Of a stretch of 33,121 bases of DNA, positions 24,859 through 32,453 are shown piece after piece. Every line of letters starts with the position of its first letter. The stretch's first letter is position 1. Both the position numbers and the translations under genes were made by a program. Origin of the DNA: JBOFOR01 sp051654865 (GTDB lineage: Bacteria; Bacillota; Clostridia; Peptostreptococcales; Peptostreptococcaceae); the NCBI GenBank assembly GCA_051654865.1, contig JBOFYV010000131.1, positions 1-33,121 of the forward strand, written 5' to 3'. The notes under the pieces were generated by a model, which was not told the DNA's origin, made no database searches, and was given only the letters and a program-made list of their open reading frames with translations.

Positions 24859-26082
24859 ATGAAAAAAAATGTAGTAGACAGATTTTTAAAATATGTTACA
24901 TTTGATACAACAGCAGACCCTAAAAACTCAAACTGTCCATCGACAGAAGGGCAAAGAGTATTTGCAAATTATTTAGTAGAAGAATTAAAATCATTAGGAC
25001 TTACAGATGCTAATGTTGATGAAAATAGTTATGTAATGGCAACATTAAAAGGGAATGTAGATGGTGTAGATACAATAGGATTTATATCACATTTAGATAC
25101 AGCACCAGACGTAAGTGGTAAAGATGTTAAACCAAGAATAATAGAAAATTATGATGGAAAAGATATAGTTTTAAATGAAAGCCAAAACATAGTTACAAGT
25201 GTTAAGGATTACCCAGAAATAGCTAAATTTAAAGGTGATGACTTAATAGTAACAGATGGAACAACACTACTTGGTGCAGACGACAAAGCAGGGGTAGCTG
25301 AAATAATGACTGCAATAGAATATCTAGTAAACCATCCAGAAATAAAGCATGGAGATATAAAAGTAGGATTTACTCCTGATGAAGAAATAGGTAGAGGAGC
25401 AAACCTATTCAATGTTGAAAAGTTTGGAGCAAAATATGCATACACAATAGATGGTGGAATTGAAGGAGAGCTTCAATATGAAAACTTTAATGCTGCAGGT
25501 GTAACAATAACAATACAAGGTAGAAATGTACATCCAGGAGCATCTAAAAATAAAATGGTAAATGCCCTACATATAGCATCAGAAATATCAGAAATGTTCC
25601 CAGCAAGTGAAAGACCTGAAACTACAGAAGGATACGAAGGATTCTATCACTTAAATGATATAAACGGAAACGTTGAAAAAGCTACTATGGTATATATAAT
25701 AAGAGACCATGATAAAAATAAGTTTGAACAAAGAAAAGCTTATATGCAAGAAACAATAAATAAATTAAATGAAAAATACAATGATAGAATAACTTTAGAT
25801 ATGAAGGATCAATACTTCAATATGAGAGAAAAAGTAGAGCCTGTTAAATTTGTAGTAGATATAGCAGAAGAAGCGATGAAAGAAGTAGGTATAGAACCGC
25901 TTATATTACCAATAAGAGGTGGTACAGATGGAGCTAGATTATCATTTATGGGGCTACCATGTCCAAACATATTTACAGGTGGACTAAACTTCCACAGTAA
26001 AAATGAATGTATACCAGTAGGCACGATGGAAAAATGTTCTAAATTAATAGTTAAAATAGCAGAAAAATATTCTCAAAAATAA
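24859..26082 (+). CDS. pepT: Peptidase T (tripeptide aminopeptidase)
   Basis: A 407-residue M20B metallopeptidase, matching the family length of about 408. The zinc ligands and catalytic residues are visible in SHLDTAPD, LLGADDKAGVAE, PDEEIGRGA, YTIDGG and the C-terminal GGLNFHSKNECIP. It removes the N-terminal residue from tripeptides in the cytoplasm, the last step of peptide use. The ATG at 24859 follows AAGAAGG. TATAAT at 24778-24783 is a likely -10 element. It is a single gene facing the yfcE-nadK pair across a shared terminator. Confidence 0.97.
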   Translation: MKKNVVDRFLKYVTFDTTADPKNSNCPSTEGQRVFANYLVEELKSLGLTDANVDENSYVMATLKGNVDGVDTIGFISHLDTAPDVSGKDVKPRIIENYDGKDIVLNESQNIVTSVKDYPEIAKFKGDDLIVTDGTTLLGADDKAGVAEIMTAIEYLVNHPEIKHGDIKVGFTPDEEIGRGANLFNVEKFGAKYAYTIDGGIEGELQYENFNAAGVTITIQGRNVHPGASKNKMVNALHIASEISEMFPASERPETTEGYEGFYHLNDINGNVEKATMVYIIRDHDKNKFEQRKAYMQETINKLNEKYNDRITLDMKDQYFNMREKVEPVKFVVDIAEEAMKEVGIEPLILPIRGGTDGARLSFMGLPCPNIFTGGLNFHSKNECIPVGTMEKCSKLIVKIAEKYSQK

Positions 26083-26099
26083 ATAATAAATCAACAATA

Positions 26100-26143
26100 A
26101 AAAAGCAATAGTAAAACATCATAGTGTTTTGCTATTGCTTTTA
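26100..26143. terminator. Bidirectional terminator between pepT and yfcE
   Basis: AAAAGCAATAGTAAAACA pairs with TGTTTTGCTATTGCTTTT (one T.G pair) around a six-base loop. Both flanks give T runs on their respective strands, serving the two convergent genes. Confidence 0.9.
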
Positions 26144-26159
26144 TCGTAGAAGTGTACTA

Positions 26160-26726
26160 TTAGTCCTGATTAACTTCTATAACTTCACCTGTATTAATAT
26201 CTATTAAGTTAAAGTTCATATCAAGTTCATCTTCAGTTTGAACAATATCCATAATAGCGACAGAATGAGTTCCATCCTTAGGAATAGAAGTACTACCAGG
26301 ATTTAAAACTACTAAATTTTCATCTAAATATAGTTCTTTTATATGAGTATGACCAAGTACAAGAATATCAGCACCCATACTTTTAGCCTTTTTAATAACG
26401 TCATCTTTTGACTCAGTATATCCATGAGTCATAACTATTCGAACTTCTCCAAATTGGGTCATTACATAAGGGCTTTGTATAGGATGGTTTATAACCATTT
26501 GGTCAACATCTGCATCACAATTACCTCTAGCAATAATAATATTATCTACGTCATTTATTTTTGAAATAAGTCCTTTAGGATTGTATCCTTCAGGAATATC
26601 ATTTCTAGGACCATGGTATAACACATCGCCACCATGTAAAATAACATCACACTCAGATAATGTATTTAATGCTTTTTCAAAATAAAGTAAACTTCCGTGA
26701 GTATCACTCATAACACCTATTTTCAT
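26160..26726 (-). CDS. yfcE: YfcE-like metallophosphoesterase
   Basis: A 188-residue calcineurin-like phosphoesterase close to E. coli YfcE (184 residues), which acts on phosphodiesters in vitro. Metal-binding motifs are intact: SDTHG (D8, H10), HGGDVLYHG, RGNCD, MTHGY and LGHTHI. The GNxD motif carries Cys where many family members have His, as is usual for the YfcE/MJ0936 group. The ATG follows AGGAGG on the minus strand. The gene lies 12 bases after nadK and is probably its operon partner. Its cellular substrate is unknown. Confidence 0.92.
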   Translation of the reverse strand: MKIGVMSDTHGSLLYFEKALNTLSECDVILHGGDVLYHGPRNDIPEGYNPKGLISKINDVDNIIIARGNCDADVDQMVINHPIQSPYVMTQFGEVRIVMTHGYTESKDDVIKKAKSMGADILVLGHTHIKELYLDENLVVLNPGSTSIPKDGTHSVAIMDIVQTEDELDMNFNLIDINTGEVIEVNQD

Positions 26727-26738
26727 ATGTATATCCTC

Positions 26739-27539
26739 CTATAAAAATTTCTCAGAAACTCTGCTCCAAAACTCATAATTAGACATTCTAAGTAATTTTA
26801 TTTTTATATCTGATATAAAGATTCTTATCTCTGATATTTTGTTAAATCTATGTTCCACACCATCAACGACAACTAATATAGAATCTTCAAATCTATATTC
26901 TGGAGTTATAGTAACTACAGAGTCACTAGACAGTATAATACTAGATGTAAAGCATCTATAAGCATTTGTGTTTATTGGATGAAGTGGAGTAAGTTGCATT
27001 AAATTTAAACTTGGATCAACTATGCTACCGCCAGCTGCATAATTATATGCAGTAGAACCTGTAGGAGTAGATAAAATCATTCCATCACCACTAAAATTTT
27101 GTATTAATTTATCATTAACTTTTAAATTAAGATGAATAGTTCTAGATTTATCACCTTTTACAACAACTTCATTTATAGCAAACACTTCATGGCAAGTAGT
27201 ACTATCACAAATACTAGCACCAACAAGTGAAATATCTTGTATTATAAAATCTTCGTTAAGATAAGCTTCAATAAACTTATCTATATTGTCTGGCGAAATT
27301 TCTGGGAAAAAACCAAGGTGTCCTGTATTAATTCCAACAACAGGTACTTCTGGAAAATCAAAATCGTGAACAGCCTTTAAAAAAGAACCATCACCACCAA
27401 TTGATATAACAAGTTCCGTATCTGGATGGAAATCATAGCTTACTTCAAATCCCGCGGATATTAATTTGTTAGTTAATAATTCTCTAGTTTGAAGAGACTT
27501 ATTTAATTGGTTTGAATTTATAGTTATAATTCTTCTCAT
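26739..27539 (-). CDS. nadK: NAD kinase
   Basis: A 266-residue ATP/polyphosphate NAD kinase that makes NADP from NAD. Diagnostic motifs are GGDGSFL (residues 48-54, with catalytic D50), GINTGHLGFF, the NE in INEVVVK and TPTGSTAYNYAAGG. Length matches the bacterial family. The ATG at 27539 follows GGGGTGG on the minus strand. It heads a two-gene unit with yfcE and is divergent from the methionine gamma-lyase gene. Confidence 0.96.
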   Translation of the reverse strand: MRRIITINSNQLNKSLQTRELLTNKLISAGFEVSYDFHPDTELVISIGGDGSFLKAVHDFDFPEVPVVGINTGHLGFFPEISPDNIDKFIEAYLNEDFIIQDISLVGASICDSTTCHEVFAINEVVVKGDKSRTIHLNLKVNDKLIQNFSGDGMILSTPTGSTAYNYAAGGSIVDPSLNLMQLTPLHPINTNAYRCFTSSIILSSDSVVTITPEYRFEDSILVVVDGVEHRFNKISEIRIFISDIKIKLLRMSNYEFWSRVSEKFL

Positions 27540-27562
27540 TTTTCCACCCCTTTATACTTTGT

Positions 27563-27571
27563 ATTATAGCA
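27563..27571 (-). promoter_or_regulatory. Extended -10 promoter of nadK-yfcE
   Basis: On the minus strand this reads TGCTATAAT (TGnTATAAT), 24 bases before the nadK start codon. TTTATA further upstream is a weak -35. Confidence 0.55.
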
Positions 27572-27663
27572 TAATTTGTATAAACTAATTACAACTTATT
27601 TGCATAAACATATATAAGGAATCTTTACTTAAAATCAATATTTTGTATAATGGGGGAAATAAA

Positions 27664-28860
27664 ATGAAAAATATAGAAGAAATGAGTTTTTCTACAAAAG
27701 CAATACATGCAGGCCATAAAAAAGATTCAGTATCAGGTGCTTTAGCAACTCCAATATATCAATCATCAACATTTATATTTGATAGTGCAGAGCAAGGAGG
27801 AAGAAGATTTGCACAAGAAGAAGAAGGATACATATATACTAGGCTAGGAAATCCAACGCAATCACAATTAGAAGAAAAAGTAGCTATTCTAGAAAATGGA
27901 GAAGCAGCAATAGCAGCAGCATCAGGAATGGGAGCTATATCATCAGCATTATGGACAGCGTTAAAAGCTGGAGACCATATATTAGCAGACAAGACTTTGT
28001 ATGGATGTACATTTGCACTTTTAAACCATGGTCTAACTAGATTTGGAGTAGAAGTCACATTTATAGATGCTTCAGATTTAGAAGAAGTCAAAAACGGTAT
28101 AAAAGAAAATACTAAAGTTGTGTACTTAGAAACTCCAGCAAATCCAGACTTAAAGTTAGTAGATATAGAAGGAATATCAAACATAGTTCACTCTAAAAAT
28201 AGTGAGTGTTTAGTTTTTGTAGACAACACATTTGCAACACCATATCTTCAAAAACCATTAGATTTAGGAGCAGATATAGTAGTACACTCTGCAACGAAAT
28301 ATTTAAACGGTCATGGAGACGTAATAGCGGGAATAGTAGTAGGTAAAAAAGAGTTTATAGAGAATGTTAGATTTTTTGGAATAAAAGATATGACAGGAGC
28401 AGTAATAAGTCCATTTGATTCTTACCTGATAATAAGAGGTATGAAAACTCTACAAGTAAGAATGGAAAGACATTGCCAAAACGCATTAGAAGTAGCAAAA
28501 TTCTTAGAAAGTCATGAAAAAGTAGAAAAAATTAGTTATCCAGGATTAGAAAGTTTTCCACAATATGAATTAGCTAAAAAACAAATGAAACTACCAGGAG
28601 CGATGATATCATTTGAAGTAAAAGGTGGTATGGAAGCTGGTAAAAAACTATTAAATTCATTACATTTATGTACACTTGCAGTAAGTTTAGGAGACTGTGA
28701 GACATTAATTCAACACCCTGCATCAATGACACATTCTTCATACAATAAAGAAGAAAGGCTAGAATCAGGAATTACAGATGGTCTAATACGTTTATCAGTA
28801 GGACTAGAAGATGTAGAAGATATAATAGCAGATCTAAAAGAAGGATTAGACAATTTATAA
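27664..28860 (+). CDS. megL: Methionine gamma-lyase
   Basis: A 398-residue PLP enzyme of the Cys/Met metabolism family. It splits methionine into methanethiol, ammonia and 2-oxobutyrate. The cofactor lysine is K212 in HSATKYLNGHGD. The presence of C115 in LYGCTFALLNHG separates methionine gamma-lyase from cystathionine lyases and synthases. YTRLGNPT, ASGMGAI and VDNTFATP are also seen. A TTG at 27643 is in frame but overlaps a TATAAT; the ATG at 27664 follows GGGGGA at good spacing. It is a single gene with a strong terminator. Homocysteine or cysteine could also be substrates. Confidence 0.93.
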   Translation: MKNIEEMSFSTKAIHAGHKKDSVSGALATPIYQSSTFIFDSAEQGGRRFAQEEEGYIYTRLGNPTQSQLEEKVAILENGEAAIAAASGMGAISSALWTALKAGDHILADKTLYGCTFALLNHGLTRFGVEVTFIDASDLEEVKNGIKENTKVVYLETPANPDLKLVDIEGISNIVHSKNSECLVFVDNTFATPYLQKPLDLGADIVVHSATKYLNGHGDVIAGIVVGKKEFIENVRFFGIKDMTGAVISPFDSYLIIRGMKTLQVRMERHCQNALEVAKFLESHEKVEKISYPGLESFPQYELAKKQMKLPGAMISFEVKGGMEAGKKLLNSLHLCTLAVSLGDCETLIQHPASMTHSSYNKEERLESGITDGLIRLSVGLEDVEDIIADLKEGLDNL

Positions 28861-28866
28861 ATATTA

Positions 28867-28920
28867 TAAAGAGAGGGGGTAACGAAACGTTACCTCCTCT
28901 CTTTATGTACTAATTTTTTT
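28867..28920 (+). terminator. Rho-independent terminator after the methionine gamma-lyase gene
   Basis: An 18-bp stem (28867-28884 with 28888-28905, one G.U pair) closes an AAA loop, followed after ten bases by a T run. Confidence 0.85.
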
Positions 28921-28935
28921 ATAAATAAAAAGTAC

Positions 28936-28965
28936 TTGCAAATTATACTGTACTACATATATAAT
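28936..28965 (+). promoter_or_regulatory. Promoter of the GntR-ABC operon
   Basis: TTGCAA at 28936-28941 and TATAAT at 28960-28965 are separated by 18 bases. The first operator copy overlaps the -10 box. Confidence 0.75.
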
Positions 28966-28969
28966 ACAG
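28948..28969. promoter_or_regulatory. GntR operator, copy 1 (overlaps -10)
   Basis: CTGTACTA and TAATACAG flank six bases, an inverted repeat with one mismatch. It shares both half-sites with copy 2, 29 bases downstream, and covers the -10 element, so binding would block RNA polymerase. Confidence 0.7.
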
Positions 28970-28976
28970 ATATAAG

Positions 28977-28998
28977 CTGTACTACTGAAATAGTACAG
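28977..28998. promoter_or_regulatory. GntR operator, copy 2 (perfect palindrome)
   Basis: CTGTACTA and TAGTACAG flank six bases as a perfect inverted repeat, between the expected transcription start and the ribosome binding site. TGTACTA/TAGTACA fits the kind of site used by YtrA-type GntR regulators. Confidence 0.75.
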
Positions 28999-29016
28999 TG
29001 ATACGGAGGTGGATAA

Positions 29017-29373
29017 ATGAATTTTGTAGCAAACGATAGAGAGCCTGTCTATCTTCAAATTGTAAGGTACATAAAACAACTAGTAATAAAAGGTATATTA
29101 AAACCAGGCGACCCAGTGCCTTCAAGAAGAGAAATGGCAGTAAACATTAAAGTAAATCCAAATACAGTACAAAAAGCATATAAGGAGATGGAAGATATGG
29201 GGTTAATAACTACAGTAAGAACACATCAAAGTACAATAACAACAGATGAGAAGATACTTTCAAATATAAGAACACAACTAATACAAGAATCACTAAAAGT
29301 ATTTATAGATAATATGAAAGCAATAGATGTAGAAAAAGATGAGGTACTAGAGATTATAAGCGAATCTTATTAG
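29017..29373 (+). CDS. GntR-family repressor, YtrA subfamily
   Basis: A 118-residue protein with an N-terminal winged helix-turn-helix (about residues 8-75: EPVYLQIVRYIKQLV, LKPGDPVPSRREMA, VNPNTVQKAYKEMEDMGLI) and only a short C-terminal helical tail. That small effector-free tail defines the YtrA subfamily, which typically represses its own ABC transporter operon, often induced by cell-envelope stress. GGAGGTG precedes the ATG. The two palindromes in its promoter are the likely binding sites, giving autoregulation of this gene and the genes downstream. Confidence 0.93.
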   Translation: MNFVANDREPVYLQIVRYIKQLVIKGILKPGDPVPSRREMAVNIKVNPNTVQKAYKEMEDMGLITTVRTHQSTITTDEKILSNIRTQLIQESLKVFIDNMKAIDVEKDEVLEIISESY

Positions 29374-29383
29374 GAGGGGAACT

Positions 29384-30076
29384 ATGATAGAGATAAAAAA
29401 TGTAAGTAAAAAGTATAGAAAAGTAAAAGCACTTGATGATATATCATTTACTATAGATGAAGGCAAGATAACAGCTATATTAGGGATAAATGGAGTAGGG
29501 AAGTCAACGATACTAAAAGCAATTAGTGGCCTAATAAAAATAGACAGCGGAGATATACTTATCGATAATGAAAAATTAACATACAAAACATACAACAAAC
29601 TGGCATTTGTACCAGATATAGATATACATTTTCCGGAAATGACGATAAAAGAAAGTTTTGAATTTATGAAAGACTTTTATAAAAATTGGAATGAAGAAAA
29701 AGCTTATGAAATGTTAGAAATGTTTAGTCTGACAGACGATAGAAGAATATCAAAGCTATCTAAGGGGAATAAGGCTAGGATAAAAATAATACTTGGATTT
29801 GCACAGGATGCTAAATACATATTGCTAGATGAACCTTTATCGGGGATAGATATATTCAAGAGAGAAGAGTTTATAGGCTTAATGGCAAAATATCTAAGAG
29901 ATGATCAAGCCATAGTAATTACAACTCATGAAATATCAGAGATACAAATGATAGTAGACGATGTAGTACTAATAAATAATGGTAAGTTAGTTGAGAAGTT
30001 TAACGCAGAAGAGCTTCGTGAAACTGAAGGACTATCAATAATTGATAAGATGAGGGAGGTTTATAAGGGTGAATAA
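29384..30076 (+). CDS. ABC transporter ATP-binding protein
   Basis: A 230-residue ABC ATPase with Walker A GINGVGKST (K40), signature LSKGN, Walker B YILLDEPLSGID and an H-loop histidine in TTHEISE. The signature reads LSKGN rather than LSGGQ, a variant common in YtrB/BcrA-like exporters. The ATG follows AGGAGGGG ten bases after the repressor gene. The 3' end overlaps the permease gene. It is the motor of the exporter formed with the next gene; the transported compound is unknown. Confidence 0.95.
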   Translation: MIEIKNVSKKYRKVKALDDISFTIDEGKITAILGINGVGKSTILKAISGLIKIDSGDILIDNEKLTYKTYNKLAFVPDIDIHFPEMTIKESFEFMKDFYKNWNEEKAYEMLEMFSLTDDRRISKLSKGNKARIKIILGFAQDAKYILLDEPLSGIDIFKREEFIGLMAKYLRDDQAIVITTHEISEIQMIVDDVVLINNGKLVEKFNAEELRETEGLSIIDKMREVYKGE

Positions 30077-30881
30077 TATTTCAAATTTATATAATATAGA
30101 ATTAAGAAGAATATACAAATGGCTACTAGCATTAGTAGGTTTACTAATATCAGGTAATATTTTTGTAGTAGTTAGCACAATAGTTAATGTTATAAATGAA
30201 GTGGTAGCAAAGAAATTAACTAAGTTTAATATAGACTTGCTAAAATCACAAGAAGCTAAAGACATACTAGCTCAATACCAGATTAGTAATATGAAGCAAT
30301 TTATGAACTTACTATTAGGGCTATGTGTTTTAATTTGTTTAGCTTATGCACTAGTGATATGGTACAGAGATGTATTTGGTAAAAGTAAAACAGGATATAC
30401 ATTGTTTATGTTACCTCAGAATAAAATAAATGTCTACATAGCTAAAGCACTTACAGTTATAACTATGGTATATATAATAATGTTAACTCAAATAGTATTA
30501 TTTATTATATCATTTGCAGTGATGAAATCATTAGCAGGATTTTCAAGTGTAGAGATGTATTATATATTAAACCCAAGATTTAAAGGATTAACTTTAATTC
30601 AACCACATTTTATAGATTTTATAATGATAAATATAATAGGAGTAATACTTGCAGTAGTAGTCATATTCACAGGAGTGATGATACAAAAATCTTTTAACAT
30701 ATATGGAATAATACTTGGAGTCGTATATATAGTAGGCTCAGTATCTATATTTTTTTACTTAGCTCAAGTAGCAAAGTATACCGATGAGTTACTACTTTAT
30801 CATGTAGTTTATTATATCGCTTTATTTTTAGTGTCAGTAGGGTTATCATACACGCTAATAAATAAAAGAGTCTGCATATAG
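30069..30881 (+). CDS. ABC transporter permease
   Basis: A 270-residue membrane protein with about six helices (near residues 15-35, 80-98, 120-145, 180-205, 212-232 and 240-262) and a large first extracytoplasmic loop. This is the ABC-2-like layout seen with YtrA-regulated ATPases. The GTG start at 30069 overlaps the end of the ATPase gene, with GGGAGG upstream. It forms the membrane channel of the exporter. Assignment rests on context and topology more than on motifs. Confidence 0.85.
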   Translation: MNNISNLYNIELRRIYKWLLALVGLLISGNIFVVVSTIVNVINEVVAKKLTKFNIDLLKSQEAKDILAQYQISNMKQFMNLLLGLCVLICLAYALVIWYRDVFGKSKTGYTLFMLPQNKINVYIAKALTVITMVYIIMLTQIVLFIISFAVMKSLAGFSSVEMYYILNPRFKGLTLIQPHFIDFIMINIIGVILAVVVIFTGVMIQKSFNIYGIILGVVYIVGSVSIFFYLAQVAKYTDELLLYHVVYYIALFLVSVGLSYTLINKRVCI

Positions 30882-30894
30882 GGGAGGAGTATAT

Positions 30895-32115
30895 ATGAAT
30901 AAAAAAGCATCTAAAATAGTATTATTTACAACTATGGGATTAATGATAATGTCAGCTATAGTTTTAGGATTTAATATAAAAGAAAACAATGGATTGGAAG
31001 ATATAAGCGGAAATAAAGACGCACTAAATAATGTAAATATAATTTATCAAAAAAAACAAGGGGCATATAGAACCAAAGAAGTAAAATTATCAAAAGATGA
31101 AACTAAAGTAAATGAATTTGCTAAGGCTAGAGATATTCAATTACCATTTACTAATAATTATAAAGATCAAAGAGATTTTTATTCAGAGAGCTATAGTAGA
31201 GCAAAATATAACTATGAATATGAAGATACTATAGGGTTCTTAAATACAGAAGTTACATATATAAGTACTGAAAATATTAAAGTTGAATTCTTAGCTAGAG
31301 AAAAAAACTTAAAAACAAACAAAGTAAATGAATATAAGATGGAGATAAGTGAAAAAAACTCTAAACAAAAGTATTCGTCATGGAAAGGTATGCCCATAAG
31401 ATACAATGGAGAGCTATATGCGTTAGTTATTTGGGAAAGTGAAAGTGTGGATTCAGTATATTCAGCTAAGAAAGAATCATCTATAAATATTTATAAGCTA
31501 GATTTACAAAATGAAAAAGCAGAGATTATAGACAGTAAAGAATTTAAAACAAAAGACGAATATATACAATTAGGATATCCATCATTTACACATAACAATA
31601 AATACTATATAGCTAAAGATACATATAAAATAGAATATGGACAGACTAAAGTAACTAGAAGCTTTATAACATATGATCTAAAAACAAGTAAATTTGACTC
31701 AATAGATATGACAAAGGAGATAGTTGCGGGTCAATATTATTCAGTAAATAATATAGAAGGAAATACGGTGAATATTTGCAGCTTTAATGAAAGATTTAAA
31801 GAAAGAATTTTAAGTATCTCAACTTTAAACTTAGAAGATTATGAATTTACAAAAGAAAATGAGATATACAATATAGACGTTCCAGAGGAAGGGTACAACT
31901 ATAGTCTTCGTGATAGTAAAAGTATAGATGGTAAAATATATGCAGTAATCAATGCATTTGAAAGATCAGATTTAGATGAAGCTAGAGAACAATTTGATAA
32001 AAATTATGTATATGTAATAGATGAAAAGTCAAAAGAAATTTTGTATATAGGGTTAATTAAAGAAGAATATAATAAGATTGTAAATATAGACATAGTTCTT
32101 GATGAAGAAATATAA
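30895..32115 (+). CDS. Membrane-anchored extracytoplasmic protein, unknown function
   Basis: A 406-residue protein with a basic N-terminus and one hydrophobic helix (residues 7-27, KIVLFTTMGLMIMSAIVLGF) that has no lipobox cysteine, so it is probably an uncleaved anchor. The rest is hydrophilic and rich in alternating beta-type segments (for example YSVNNIEGNTVNICSFNE and KIYAVINAF), suggesting a repeat-based, possibly propeller-like domain outside the cell. GGGGAGGAG precedes the ATG, 13 bases after the permease gene, so it belongs to the operon. It may sense or bind the exporter substrate; no family is recognised. Confidence 0.8.
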   Translation: MNKKASKIVLFTTMGLMIMSAIVLGFNIKENNGLEDISGNKDALNNVNIIYQKKQGAYRTKEVKLSKDETKVNEFAKARDIQLPFTNNYKDQRDFYSESYSRAKYNYEYEDTIGFLNTEVTYISTENIKVEFLAREKNLKTNKVNEYKMEISEKNSKQKYSSWKGMPIRYNGELYALVIWESESVDSVYSAKKESSINIYKLDLQNEKAEIIDSKEFKTKDEYIQLGYPSFTHNNKYYIAKDTYKIEYGQTKVTRSFITYDLKTSKFDSIDMTKEIVAGQYYSVNNIEGNTVNICSFNERFKERILSISTLNLEDYEFTKENEIYNIDVPEEGYNYSLRDSKSIDGKIYAVINAFERSDLDEAREQFDKNYVYVIDEKSKEILYIGLIKEEYNKIVNIDIVLDEEI

Positions 32116-32159
32116 AATAGCAGAAAATATATAGTTATGTTATGAGGGGTGTTAGTCCT

Positions 32160-32351
32160 TTGAAAGGGTATTATTACAAAACTAAAAATAAAGACATATT
32201 TATAAATTGTATAAAAATAATAAGTGTATTCATTATAGCACAGCTTTTAGGTGTAATATTAGTGTATAAATATTTTAGTGGTAGCTTAATTATGACGTTG
32301 ATTAGCCTTATATCAATGAACATATTAGCTTACTATGTTACGCTTAAGTAA
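32160..32351 (+). CDS. Small membrane protein with two helices
   Basis: From the TTG at 32160 this is a 63-residue protein with two hydrophobic helices (about 15-36 and 41-60) and a basic N-terminus KGYYYKTKNKD. An ATG at 32142 is in frame but has no ribosome binding site, whereas GAGGGGTG at about 32144-32151 is well placed for the TTG. It lies 44 bases after the previous operon gene and before a hairpin. Unknown function; possibly an accessory part of the exporter. Confidence 0.65.
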   Translation: MKGYYYKTKNKDIFINCIKIISVFIIAQLLGVILVYKYFSGSLIMTLISLISMNILAYYVTLK

Positions 32352-32370
32352 AACTATACTCTTATTGTAG

Positions 32371-32417
32371 ATATCGGATACAAAGTATTTTGTTATGCTT
32401 ATTATCCGATATTTATT
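32371..32417 (+). terminator. Hairpin, probable terminator of the GntR-ABC operon
   Basis: ATATCGGATA pairs exactly with TATCCGATAT across a 22-base loop, followed by TTATT. The T run is short, so termination may be partial. Confidence 0.5.
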
Positions 32418-32453
32418 ATGTAATAATCAATAAATTATTTGAGGGAGAAAAAA

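Noticed and set aside
27759..28184. Minus-strand 141-codon open frame
   Set aside because: It lies fully inside the methionine gamma-lyase gene and has no recognisable protein features.
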